Made by a program: the position numbers and the translations under genes
In this document: piece after piece, positions 39,292 through 50,674 of the stretch
Position numbering within the stretch: position 1 is the first letter of the stretch
Layout: each line of letters opens with the position of its first letter
The notes under the pieces: generated by a model
Told to the model about the DNA's origin: nothing
The model's database searches: none
What the model saw: only the letters and a program-made list of their open reading frames with translations
From: Pogostemon cablin
Taxonomy: Eukaryota; Streptophyta; Magnoliopsida; Lamiales; Lamiaceae
Assembly: GCA_023678885.1 (NCBI GenBank)
Contig: CM042993.1
Span: forward strand, 3,742,501-3,806,500
Reading direction: 5' to 3'
Length of the DNA: 64,000 bases

Positions 39292-39474
39292 TACTGTTAA
39301 GGAAGTATGAAATATGTGTAAGATGTGTATCACTATTCTATTGTTGGTCATTTTACCTAGTTTCAACTTTCTCTGTTGTGCTATTTTTAATTTTCATTCC
39401 TCTTGTTATTGTAATCCTGAGACTCTTTACATTTGATTAGATCTGAATTCTCTATTAGATGAAAAACAGCTCAG

Positions 39475-39500
39475 CTCTCTCTCTCTCTCCCTCTCCCTCT
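39475..39500. repeat. (CT)n microsatellite
   Basis: Imperfect CT run ending CCCTCTCCCTC, downstream of the coiled-coil gene. Confidence 0.85.
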
Positions 39501-40386
39501 TTTTAGGCCAGCTAACTTTCATTGAATTATAACCACTGATAGTGAGAGTAAACTTCTGGTGGACATAGGTTTTGATGGGTCTATGTGGATTTTAATGACC
39601 ATAACCCATTGGTTTCATTCAACAGTTTTTTAGTAGGGAATGGAGAGCTGAGTTGGATGAATATCCCACATTCATGAAAGGTCAAAATGCATTATTTGTG
39701 ATGTATATAGCAGTTGACATTTAATGAACTTCACTAATTGCATATAGTAGATAGATGTGAGCTAATTTCATTCATCTCACCTCACTTGCACTATATTGCC
39801 ATTTAAAACTACTCTGTTATACTCATTCTACTCTGTTATGCATGCTTTCAGTCAACTTAAATCAAAACAAAAAATTTAAGGTGACTGAAATAGTAAAATT
39901 AAGACAAAAAGATGCATTTCCCCGAACTATCATATTGTTGCCATTTGCGAGGTGTTATTGTAAATTTTAGATTATTAGGTTTATAATGGTTTTTAAAACT
40001 GGATCTCAAAATCTTAAAACAGAAAATTTGACCTCAAAAGTCTTCAATCAAACTTATTGAGAATGAGTAAAGCTTTTGTGTTCCCGAAACACTTTACTTC
40101 TTTACAATTTAAACTTCTAGTAATACATAAATTTAAATAGACGAGTTTTGTTAATAAGGACACAGAGTATCTCTCCGTCCCGGGTCGCAGGAACTTTTGA
40201 CATTGAGGGATGTCCTTCATTTACATGATCAACTACACCAATGAAGAACAAATTATACCTGGAATGCTTCCGAAGTTTTATCATCTACTTTCTTTCAATT
40301 GAAAATGTAACAAATATGGTCAAAAGCATTAATGATCATGCTATTTAAATCGGTTAAAAAATGAGAGACATCAAGATATTACAATA

Positions 40387-40608
40387 GTATGATCGGTTCG
40401 AATCTTCTGTTATATTTGATGTTACATTTTCTGTTACAAACTGTTGAATAATTGACACGTATGATAGACTAATCTATATCCTAATAATTAAGAAAATATT
40501 GAAAATTTTCTCTTCGCACACGTGTCACTCATTTAACACGTGTAACAGAAAATGTAACATCAAAATATAACCGGCATCAAAATATAACCGGACATTCTAA
40601 GCTATACC
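40387..40608. mobile_element. Foldback MITE, family C copy 2
   Basis: TTTGATGTTACATTTTCTGTTAC at the left pairs with GTAACAGAAAATGTAACATCAAA at the right without mismatch. Centre contains ATTGACACGTA as in the copy at 9005-9204. The right flank repeats CATCAAAATATAACCGG twice, so the right end was duplicated. Confidence 0.7.
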
Positions 40609-41039
40609 TAAATAAACAAAAAGCATCAAAAATTTCAAATCAATTTCCACCGATGGATACTTCTCCAATCGATGATCAACATATTCCTCCAAATACGATT
40701 CCAATGTCGTCATCACTAATTCATGGGAAGCTGGTAACTCCTATAATATGATTGCACATGTAAAACTATGTAGCTACTATATTAATTATCTTAAATTTAT
40801 GGTTTAAAGCTTTTTTAGTATTTATTATTATCTCCGTCACATTGAAACGTACGCGTTTTTCTATTTTGTTCTGTCTCAATACAAAGTGTGCATTTCCTTA
40901 AGGGGATGGATCCATTTTTTTATGTTTTTCTAGATTAGTTTTATATGCTTTCTTAGATTAAGATTTTATTGCTCTCAAAGAAGATGGGGACACCAAGGAA
41001 GAGATGATCTTCATGATTGTAAAACTTCATTAAGGTGTA

Positions 41040-41825
41040 ATCTAATCATATTTATTATCTTTATATTTTCTATGATTTGGTGGTTAATTGATGGCATGAT
41101 TATTGATTAATTTATGAAAATGTCTTGATTGGATCTTCGGCTTTGATTGAGTTTTATTTATGCAATTCACATGTCTTGTAATAATATGGGATTGATGTCT
41201 TTGATATTAGTTCATTTTGATTAAGTAGTGTATTGTGTATCAGCATGTCTTGTCGTTGCTTTACCCTTAGTTGTTTTGCATGATTATCATATGTGAGTTT
41301 TTTTCATTTATTACATGTGGGTTTAATATGGGGGGAGTTTGGCCAAAACCTTCCTATGTTTAGAACAATATAAATGAACACTAGTGAGATCACTTGTGCC
41401 CGAGGATTAAACTAGTGAAGGGAACCTCATCCATACGAACATAGTACCTTGAAGGGAATTGCAAGTAGGATCGATCCTAAGAGCTTTTTAAGGGTTATGA
41501 AAATAATCTACGTCCTATTCACCATGGCTATTGGGGATAGGTGAAAATCGTGATCACCCTTACCATGATTTGCTTAAAAATGGAAAATAATTAAAGATGT
41601 TGGATGATTGATTATATGAGTGTATCATGAAAACTACCATGGCATTGAAAATCCAAAAATATTGTAATTAGATTTATTTTTACATGCATTTTATTTTCTT
41701 TTATTTTTATAAACCTCCTTTCCGATCGTCCCTAACTAATCACGATACTATACCTAAAGGCCATGAATCCTAAATTTCCTTGGGTTCGATATTCTGTTGT
41801 TTGGTCGCCCAAACTATAACGACCA
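41040..41825 (+). mobile_element. Diverged LTR-retroelement-like relic, copy 1
   Basis: Shares an ordered series of motifs with the minus-strand relic at 56045-57732: CCTATGTTTAGAACA, CATAGTACCTTGAAGGGAATTG, ATCCTAAGAGCTTTT, CTATTGGGGATAGGTG and CCTTGGGTTCGATATTCTG. The last is similar to sequences I recall near the 3' end of plant Ty3/gypsy LTRs. No gag or pol frame is visible, so it may be a solo or non-autonomous copy. Boundaries are approximate. Confidence 0.4.
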
Positions 41826-41835
41826 ATCATCAAGG

Positions 41836-42060
41836 GCTCGCCGGAGAATGGGCCCAGGTACTTGACAGGTCAGGGCCGTACAAGGGACTGTCGGAAGAGA
41901 CGGTCTTGGAGGTGGTCTTCCTCATGGAAACTCTATTGTTGACAGAAACTGTGGGGTAGAGGGGGGAAGCTTCACGGCCTGGCCAGCGAAGGATGGGGAG
42001 GAGAGATTCATTAAAGAGGCGACCATTGATGGAGTGGAAGAGAAGATCCGATCAGTAGTT
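41836..42060 (+). other. GC-rich gene-like fragment
   Basis: A block of clearly higher GC with a plus-strand open frame reading AGEWAQVLDRSGPYKGLSEE.. followed by a stop and further coding-like sequence. I do not recognise it. It could be a fragment captured by a transposon or a decayed exon. Confidence 0.3.
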
Positions 42061-43990
42061 TAGTTTCAGGGTTTGGATTTGGGATTCAATTAATTAGGGT
42101 TTGCCTTTTAATTGGGGGAAGAGGCAGAAACGACGTGGTTTCAAATGCCACACGGAGGCCTATATGCCACGTTAACAGTCGGGCAGTTTTTAACTGTCCG
42201 ACGAGTGCGAATTGCACCCAACATAAAAGATCAGAATTAATTTACAATTTTATTAAAGTCAGAATTAATTTGCAGTAGATTGAAAGTTCAGAGTTTTTTA
42301 TGCCATTAACCCTAAAAATTATTATTACATTCAGTGACCTCAACTATCAGCTATATATAATTCTAGTGTGGCATGAGTCACAAAAATCTTTTGCAATTAG
42401 AGTTCGAAAAGTTAATGGCCTTTGCTGATGCATTAAGTCAGTTTAGTTAACATAATATGACAATTATTTAAAATATATTTATTGATGTGTAGCTCAATTG
42501 TTGTTTTTTATTTTTATTTCGTTGTAATTGGTGATAGAATTTACTCAAATGCATTTATTAAAATGTCCTGTATTATGATTGATTAATTTAATTATAAATG
42601 AATGAACAATAAGAATTCTCTTTGAATTTTAGAAGAGAAATGCAATAAATAACAAAAGTAAAGCATAAGGTTTGACCACAAAAGTAAAGTAATAATATTT
42701 CACATTTGTATGTCTAATTTGAATAATTGATGATAAAAATTTTAATAAAAGAATTTAATAAATACTTTAAACAAAAAAAATAAGATGATTAATAAAGGAA
42801 GTACATAGTCACATGTGCAATCATATTATAAGAAATATTTTGTCAAATAAAAACAATTACTGTACTTAAAAATACCAAAAAGCCCGTGAAATTCAGACAA
42901 CAAAAACCATGGGCGAAAAGTAACATGGATAATCAACATCATCACTTCATTTAGAGTTTTTTATTTCTCTTCATTACATATTTCAAAAATATTGCACGTG
43001 CTCCTATAAAATATGTCTTAAAAACGAAAAATAGTATTTAATGTTGGAAATGACATAATAAAAATGCTTTATTGTTTAATAAGTGGCTGAACAATTCAAT
43101 GCATTTTGACGCTTAACGATTAAATTAATGGTATTTTGAGAGCGGTAAAGATACATGGCCAGATTCTGTCCGGCCAGATTTTTTTTTAAGAAATTTAAAT
43201 TACAATCATACCCTTTTGATATTTCACTTATTTAAATTCATGTATTAAAGTTATAAATATTAAATATAAGAGATAACACAGTAATAATGTTATTGAGATA
43301 AGCAATATTTAATACATTGTGAGCATGAGATCTAATATACCGGTGTATAGCCAACATTTTTATTTAGTTAATACTTTTTCATTTTTATATTATTCAAAAT
43401 ATTAAATTACTATTACATTTGTTTATAAAATAATTGTCGTAATAATAGTTTTCCAATATATATATTTTAAAATCAGATATGTTCTTATTAAATTTGATAT
43501 TATACCATCATCTTATTAATCATGAATTTCATATCTAATTAATAATATTAATTAGGTTATTTTTTATTACAAAAATTTTAGGACTTGTCTTATGTTTAAA
43601 GACAAAATATGATGAAGTAATATTCTTTATTTCATATAAAATTCATAATTTTTCTAATCTAATAATAATGATTATGACAACAACAATAATAATATGATGA
43701 TAATATTATTAATATTAATATTATTATTAACTTTATATCAATATAAATTATCGTGTTTATTATTATACAAATATTAAGACTTCTTTTTATGACTAAAATT
43801 TAATGTGCTAGTAATTATTTTTTCACTATACAATTTATAATCTTTCAAATTTAAAAAATAAATTAAATATTTTTAAATTAAATATTTTTAAGTTTAATGA
43901 AGGATTGATGCAGTTAATAAAATAATACCATAAAATAAACATTACAATTTTTTATATATGCATGTTTGTGAAATATTAATATTTAAGCAA

Positions 43991-43995
<5 letters not shown>

Positions 43996-44081
<86 letters not shown>
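43996..44081. repeat. (AT)n microsatellite
   Basis: About 43 AT units, nearly perfect. Confidence 0.95.
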
Positions 44082-44085
<4 letters not shown>

Positions 44086-44881
44086 TATTATTAGTCTAAA
44101 TAAATTAAAAAGATTTAAATTAGACAACAATTAATAATCAGTAAAATTCTAAAAATTATAAAAAAATATGCATATGTGTGATTAATTAAAAGTGTCGAAT
44201 TATCATTGATGATACTAGTTTGATTGTACTAGCTTGATTACTTTAGCCTTGAAAATAAAAATCTTACTTGTATGAATGAAAATAAAATGTTAGTCTACTG
44301 TAAGAGTTAGAAAAATAACAATAAAATTTAAATTATATTACACAAATTTTGAATTAAATATATTTTTAAATAAAAATGACACAAATATCATGAATATTTT
44401 TTTTTATCAATAATACAAAATAAAAATGACACAAACATTTATTTTTTTTCTTTTTTTATATCAATAATACAAAATCCGTATCGATATAATCTAAAAGGAT
44501 ATCACAATTATTAACTTAATTTAATGATGGAGATTGTCAATAGAATGAAATATTGCTGAGTTTAAGTTTTATGTTCAATATAAGATTTCACATGAATAGA
44601 AAATATATAAGATTGTAAGAAACAAATATATATGAATAACCATATAAGCATTAAAATATAACAATATATATAACAAAAACAACGTTAATTCATTTAGCTA
44701 GCAAAGCAAAATCCAATGACACATCCAAACATAGAAATTAAAATAAAACCCTTGACAGAATCATTAATAATGCAGAAACTAAAAAAACAAACCCTTGACA
44801 GAACCATTAATAATGCAGAAACTAGATGGTTCTTCAAACAAGAAACAAAATAAACCAAACATTGAAATCTTGCAGTTGTCC

Positions 44882-45304
44882 CTAATCGATGTTGATTATG
44901 TCCACATCGAGATTGGTTTCGACATTTGACTTTGTTTTCTTTTCCTTCAAGCCGGATTCCAGATTTGCTTCGACATACGACTTTGTTTTCTTTTCCTTCA
45001 GGCTGGATTCAACATCAGATCTTGCTTTCTTCTTGTTCTGCGGAGGAGTTTCACTAAAGAGCTTCTTCTTCATCTTATTTCCACCTGGGGACATTTGAAC
45101 CGATTCCTCAAATATTTCCATAAGCTTTATCAGCGGATCATCCATTCCTATCATCATCTTTAGAGTGGAACCCTCACCCTTAACAATCGAACGCCTGAAT
45201 AACTCTTTTATTTCAATATTCAGCTTGCTATGATCAGCCATTGTTCCTTCGTACAAAGATTTCAAAGCTTTTGGAGAGAGGAGTGAATCATATTTTTTCT
45301 CCAT
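44882..45304 (-). CDS. Small lysine-rich orphan protein with C-terminal tandem repeat
   Basis: No family recognised. From the ATG at 45304 the frame gives 140 residues beginning MEKKYDSLLSPKALKSLYEG. The N-terminal half looks helical and globular (IEIKELFRRSIVKGEGSTLKMMI, DDPLIKLMEIFEES). The second half is basic with a possible nuclear signal (PPQNKKKARS), then two ~17-residue repeats around SLKEKKTKSYVEANLE and GLKEKKTKSNVETNLD, and an acidic end DVDIINID. The frame continues upstream to 45496, but the MEKKYD start fits a TATA box about 63 nt upstream. No introns seen. Higher local GC than the flanking repeats supports a real gene, but it might be a short-lived or lineage-specific one. Confidence 0.55.
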   Translation of the reverse strand: MEKKYDSLLSPKALKSLYEGTMADHSKLNIEIKELFRRSIVKGEGSTLKMMIGMDDPLIKLMEIFEESVQMSPGGNKMKKKLFSETPPQNKKKARSDVESSLKEKKTKSYVEANLESGLKEKKTKSNVETNLDVDIINID

Positions 45305-45366
45305 TTTCTTACTCACGTTTAGAATTGAAATAATTTGATAGATATGGAACTGAAATGAAATGTGTA

Positions 45367-45373
45367 ATTTATA
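45367..45373 (-). promoter_or_regulatory. TATA box of the small orphan gene
   Basis: On the minus strand reads TATAAAT in CATATAAATTACAC, about 63 nt before the start codon at 45304. Confidence 0.45.
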
Positions 45374-45907
45374 TGAGAAACGATAAGGAGTAGTCGCCCT
45401 TATGATTAATGATTCATCTCGAAAAAGCGAAGAGAAATTGGACAATTTCATGGGAAAGCGGCTTCCGCCGTCCCACATATTAACAGAGTAAGGCATAAGC
45501 GGGGAACAAATTTATTGGAAAGGGTAAGATACGAACATCGGAAATCGAAGAGCCGCCACTTATATGGGAACTGAAAACGCAGCGCGTACAAAGAAAAAAA
45601 TATGGAGGGCTATTTGAATTTTAAAATTTGTATATTGTCGTTGTTGTCTAAAAAACGGAGAAAGGAAACTTACTTAATTAAAACTTACAAGTAAATATTT
45701 TATTTAAATTAATGTATGAAATAATAAAAGAAATTAGGTTTAATAATGTATTTACTCAAATAATAAATTTAATCTATCACACATTTTGGAGGTTAAAATA
45801 GGTTGATTAATTTTTTTAAAATTAAATTTGCTTTAATTGACTATCAATTGAAATATTCTATCTATTTAACTAGTCAAAAGCTCCTGTACATACGGACCAC
45901 ATTTCAT

Positions 45908-46095
45908 GCGTCTTTAGAATTTTGTGTTAAATTGTATATCCTTAAGTATACAGATGTGCACCCTTTATTTTCTAAAGAAAATTATTATGTGTATCTGGGA
46001 GCATAAACAACTCTCCGTGCGCCTTTAGAATTTTGTGTTAAATTATATACCCTTTAGTATAAAAATATGTACCCTTTATTTTCTGAAGAAAAAAA
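45908..46095. repeat. ~110-bp tandem duplication
   Basis: CTTTAGAATTTTGTGTTAAATT..ACCCTTTATTTTCTRAAGAAA occurs at about 45911 and again at about 46023, with several changes. Confidence 0.7.
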
Positions 46096-46159
46096 AAATA
46101 TTAATGAAAAGTGTATACCCTTCATAACAAAATGGTGTACCTTTTATTAATTAAAGTGT

Positions 46160-46520
46160 ATACCCTTTAGACCAAAGCAATGTACTCTTATTTATAATAC
46201 TAAATTTAAATAGTGTATACATATTTTTCTATTAATTGTATATTTTTTTACACTCAAATTTTCATCAAAAAAACTAACAATTAAATGGTATACAATTTTG
46301 CTCATAATTGTATACATTTTTTGTGTATATTTGTATATGAGTGCACGCTATCTTTAGGTGCACCCGGGTGCACAGTATATTTAGCCTTTACAAATATAGT
46401 AAAAAAAAAGAGTATATGTGTATACTTGTACCCATATGTGTATACTTTTTTATTCTATTTTGTATATGTATTTTTGTAATAATTGTATACTTTTTTGCAC
46501 ACTATAAATTGTCAAAAAAA
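46160..46520. repeat. Palindrome-ended dispersed repeat, copy 2 (composite)
   Basis: Carries TTAGGTGCACCCGGGTGCAC and TATATTTAGCC at about 46354-46387, then a second family fragment (TGTATACTTTTTTATTCTATTTTGTATA) in the same orientation. It therefore looks like two fragments joined end to end. Confidence 0.5.
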
Positions 46521-46599
46521 AATATTAATGTGAATTTGTTATCATTTATGATTTATATGCTTCTATTTTTTATATTTCAGATCTTTAATTGATAGATAA

Positions 46600-48236
46600 A
46601 ATAATTCAAGCCTAAATTGATAGTTTACCAATTTTTCAGACCATAAATTAAAAATATTTCATCTTACACGTTAATTTTTTTTTATCTTTCCATAATATTT
46701 ATGTGAATGGCTTAAATTAAATCTTGACCCTTTCATATTGAATTTATAATCGTGACACCTTTTTGAGTTTATAATCTGTTTCAATTCGTGAGACAGTCTC
46801 ACTTAAATTTTTACTTAAAATCATAAAATCTTTTATAATAATATAATAAATATTATATTAAAATATAACATATTAATTATGTATTTTAAGATTTTATTTT
46901 GGAAAACATTTGTTATAGTTTATGTCCTATATTATAGCAAGAGGTATTAAAATAAAATATAAAAAATCACAAAGAATTTTATAATTAATATTAATGTTAT
47001 TTGTAAAATTGAAATAATTTATTTAATATTAAATTTTAAAATGTCTCTTATACTTAATAGAGAAAATTGGGTGCGGAGTCCAATCAGATAAAACAAATTA
47101 CTTTTCTAACCTAATTATAAGTGTATATCTTTTTATGCTCGAATTAACAAAAATATCATTTATTCGAATGTATTCGAATAAAGAGTATTTTCGAGTAATA
47201 TGAGTAAGTAATGTAATTTTCGAATAATATGAATAAGTAATGTAATTTTTTAGTAATGTGAATAATGTGAGTTAACATGAGTAACACTCCAAAAAAAGGC
47301 TTTCATTAGAGACTAAATTAGAGACGGTGTGTTAGCCGTCTCTATTTGAGACGGCTTCTGAGACTATTTTTAGAATTAGAGATGGCATTCTTGTTGACTA
47401 TTAGTCAACAATAACAAATTTTATATTGAGACGGTATTAGAAACGGTTTCTCATTGAAACGGTATTAGAGACGTTTTTTTCTGTCTCAATTAGAGATAGT
47501 TTATTGTTGTCTCTAATTTGAGATAGTATTAGAGACGATTTTAAGTTGTGACGGTATTAGAGACGGCTTTCTTCCGTTTTAATTAGAAACAGAGTTTTTC
47601 TGTCTCTATTTGACACAATTTTAGAGATGAAATGTGTCGGCATGCTAGAGAACAAGATCACGTAATTTTGAGATGGTTTCTGACTGTTTCAATTATTGGG
47701 ATGGATGCAAACCGTTTCAATTCGAGTAAAGGGCATTTTGGTCAATTCGGACAAAAAAAGATATATACTTAAAATTAGGTTTGGTTTAATTCGAACATTT
47801 AATCAAACTGAGACTCGAATAGTTCGCGAACGGTTTGGTTTGGTTACATCCCTACTTGCGGTTTTGGTCCCATAACATGCTTATTAATAATACAGATCAA
47901 ATACATTTAGTGCAAATTAACAGAAGATAGGATAGAATAATATATATTTATCATACACTTAGTTTATAATTAATTAATTAATTAAGTTAGAGGATTGATG
48001 AATAATATATTTATTATCATAAAATACACTTAGTTTATAATTAATTAATTAATTACTTAATTAACTTTACAACTAACAATGAATTTTAACGGGTATATCA
48101 TTAATTCTACACTGTTGGAATTAATTCTTCACAATTCCAAACAAAATCAATCCTTTATTGTTTGCATCATAAAAATTACAACAAAAATCCACCAACAAAA
48201 ATCCAACGTGCTGTGATTTAGATCTTTAGAAAAATT
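46600..48236. other. AT-rich spacer with CACTA-like segment
   Basis: No gene. The stretch 47285-47720 is a transposon end, listed separately. TTAATTAATTAATTA repeats at about 47967 and 48036 sit in a local duplication (ACACTTAGTTTATAATTAATTAATTAATTA, two copies). CACTGTTGGAATT at 48112 resembles the complement of the window-start CACTA subterminal repeat. Confidence 0.5.
47285..47720. mobile_element. CACTA-like transposon end with subterminal repeats
   Basis: Starts CACTCCAAAAAAAGGC, close to the CACTACAA terminus, and is followed by a dense set of AGAGACGGT / ACCGTCTCT-type units on both strands (a dozen or more over 400 bp). This arrangement fits the subterminal region of an En/Spm element. 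The opposite end is not visible. Confidence 0.45.
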
Positions 48237-50578
48237 ATGGAGAGTCCAAATTCAACTACAAATAGATTAGATTTGATGTATGAAATATTTGGTTCTGATA
48301 ATGAAAATGATGGAGAAGATGAAGAGTCGTCGATGTATTCTTTATCAGAAAATGAATTTAACCAAGAAGAAGAATTTGAAATGATCATAGACACTGTCGA
48401 GGCTACTGAAACAAGCAATGTGGCTGTTCAAACTACTGAAACAAGCAATGTGGCTGTCCAAACTACTGAAACAAGCAATGTGGCTGTCCAAACTACTGAA
48501 ACAAGCAGCGTGGAAGTTGGGCCTCAAACAGGTATGATCTATCAAGATATTGAAAGTTTATTTATAGCTTATCAAGAACATGCAAAGCATAAAGGTTTTA
48601 GCGTTAGCAAGAGAACAAGTCGTAAAGTTGGGGGAGAAGATTATAAATATTCATTAATGGTGTGTGATAGAGCTCGAATATCACAAGCACAAAAAGTATC
48701 AAAAAGAATAGGTTGTGGGGCTCGTATTAATGCTATCAAACAAGAGGATGGAACTTGGATGGTTTCGAAAACGATACCAACTCACAACCATGATCTTTAT
48801 CCTCATATGTCAATTTTAATGCCTGCTCATAGGAATATTTCCGTTAATATGAAGCGACAGCTTGAAGCAAATGACATAGCTGGAATTAGGCCTTCTAAAA
48901 ATATTAGATTAGCGGAGGTTCAAGTAGGTGGTCCACAAAATTTAGGGTGTCTCTCGAAAGATTGTAGAAATTACATAGAGAAGAGAAGAAGATTAAGACT
49001 TGGATTTGGAGATGCTGAGGCTATCAAAAAATTATTTTTGAGGTTGAAAAAAAGTAATAAAGACTTCTTCTATTTGCCTGATTTTGACGACAGAAGCAGA
49101 CTATGTAATGTGATGTGGATTCATCCTCGAAGCATAGCTGCTTATCAAGATTTTCATGATGCTTTGTGCTTTGATACCACATACCTTGTTAATAAGTATA
49201 ACATGCCTTTTGCAACCATAATTGGTATCAATCACCATGGACAGTCTATTTTGCTAGGATGTGCCTTGCTTGCACATGAAGACTCTAACTCTTTTAAGTG
49301 GCTTTTTTCACATTGGTTGGATGCAATGGGTGGCATTCATCCTACATGCATAATTACGGATCAATGTGAAAGCATCAAGATTGCAATACGAGAAATAATG
49401 CCTAATACAATTCATCGATATTGTTTGTGGCATATTTTGTCAAAATTACCACAAAAGCTCAGAGGTGTTCCTGAATTTAACAATGCTATTGTTGAATTAA
49501 AAGGAATCGTGTATGATAGTATTACTATTGAGATGTTTGAATCAAAGTGGGCTGAATTCTTGATGAAGTTTAATCTTGAAGGTAATTCCTGGCTGAATGA
49601 CTTATTTAATGAAAAGGAAAATTGGGTTCCTGTGTACCTCAATCACATTTTTTGGGCCGGTATGGTTTCAACACAAAGAAGTGAAGGAATGCATGCATAT
49701 TTTGATGGATACATCCACTCGAGGTGTACATTGAAACAATTTGTAGAACAATATGAGATAGCAACAGCTGATAAGATTCACAAGGAGTTCATTGCTGATT
49801 ATGAATCAAAAAACAAGGTCATCAAATGCGTGACTTTTTTTTCTTGGGAGAAACAGTTTCAAAAGGCATACACTAATAATATGTTCAAGAAAGTGCAGAA
49901 AGAATTGATGCGCACATTATATTGCAGTGTTATTCAATCAAGCGGGGATGATGCAACTGATAGTGTAGTTGGAGTTGAAAAATACAGTGTGCAAGAGAAA
50001 AGAATGGTAAATGATTTTTTTTTCAAAGATCTGACATATACAGTTCAGTATAGGCCAATGGGGAGTATTTTAATTGTAATTGCAAGAAATTTGAATTTGT
50101 TGGAATATTATGCTGTCATATTTTCAAGGTTATGGGACAGAATGGTATACAAACCATAAATGAAAGGTACATATTGGATAGATAGAGGAAAGACTTGTAT
50201 AGACGACATTCTAGTATATTTTTTGCTGGAGGTTACCCACACATGACAGATGAGTATAAGAAATTTCAAGAAGTTGAAAAGTATTTTCAGGAATGCACCG
50301 ATGTTGCTATGGATGACATTTCAAAGTTGGAATTTATCAAGCAAAAATGCATTGATATGAAGAATGAATTGTTTAATTGGAGTCCTTCAACTATGAGAGA
50401 TAATGTCACTGAATCAAATAGAAGAGTTGAAGAAGGCACACCAATATTAAATCCAGAAGTTGTTCGTCCCCGTGGGAGGCCTAGAGTGAATCGATATGTT
50501 AGACCAGGTGAAGATAATCGATGTTCTAAAAAAAGAAATGGAAGAGGGCAGCGTGGTGGAAGAAATTCAGGAAGATAA
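48237..50578 (+). pseudogene. FAR1/FRS-like MULE transposase-derived gene, broken in the SWIM finger
   Basis: A 640-codon frame (48237-50159) carries an acidic N-terminus, four copies of a TETSNVAVQT decapeptide (about 57-95), a FAR1-type zinc-finger region (about 100-186, MVCDR..GCGARI..THNHDL) and an MULE transposase domain with its acidic triad visible at Asp313 (CFDTTY), Asp375 (ITDQ) and Glu483 (QRSEGM). The SWIM zinc finger (CNCKKFEFVGILCCHIF) is not in this frame: a one-base loss around 50055-50057 shifts it, and an in-frame TAG at 50183-50185 follows before the conserved-looking C-terminus ending at 50578. FRS proteins act as light-signalling transcription factors, but many such loci are plain Mutator transposases. 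Without the two lesions it would be one intronless gene. A truncated protein lacking SWIM could still be made. Confidence 0.88.
48402..48515. repeat. 30-bp coding minisatellite (4 units)
   Basis: ACTGAAACAAGCAATGTGGC-type 30-bp unit repeats four times in frame, encoding TETSNVAVQT three times and a diverged TETSSVEVGP. Confidence 0.95.
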
Positions 50579-50674
50579 GAAAGCATGGAGATAAGGAAGT
50601 TTGAAATGGGAGAGGGCAGCATGGTTGAAGAAATTCGGGAAGATGAGGAAGTATGGAGATAAGGAAGTTTGGAG
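50533..50674. repeat. ~71-bp tandem duplication over the FRS stop codon
   Basis: GAAATGGAAGAGGGCAGCGTGG..GGAGATAAGGAAGTTT is followed directly by a second, slightly diverged copy. The stop codon TAA of the FRS-like C-terminal frame is in copy 1 (GGAAGATAAGAA); the same place in copy 2 reads GATGAGG. Confidence 0.9.

Larger units (their letters stand above)
39292..44881. other. Repeat-rich intergenic region
   Basis: No complete gene. Contents I can name: the 3' UTR of the previous gene, a CT microsatellite at 39475-39500, a foldback MITE (40387-40608), a short 5'-leader-like piece near 40655 opening MDTSPIDDQHIPPN that closes after 32 codons, a retroelement-like relic (about 41040-41820), a GC-rich block (41836-42060), and an (AT)n array. 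42300-43990 and 44090-44880 are AT-rich without recognisable content. Confidence 0.5.

Noticed and set aside
48112..48150. CACTGTTGGAATT..AATTCC as the partner end of the window-start CACTA element
   Set aside because: Shares only the GTTGGAATT motif and lacks the CACTACAA terminus; distance and orientation do not support one element.
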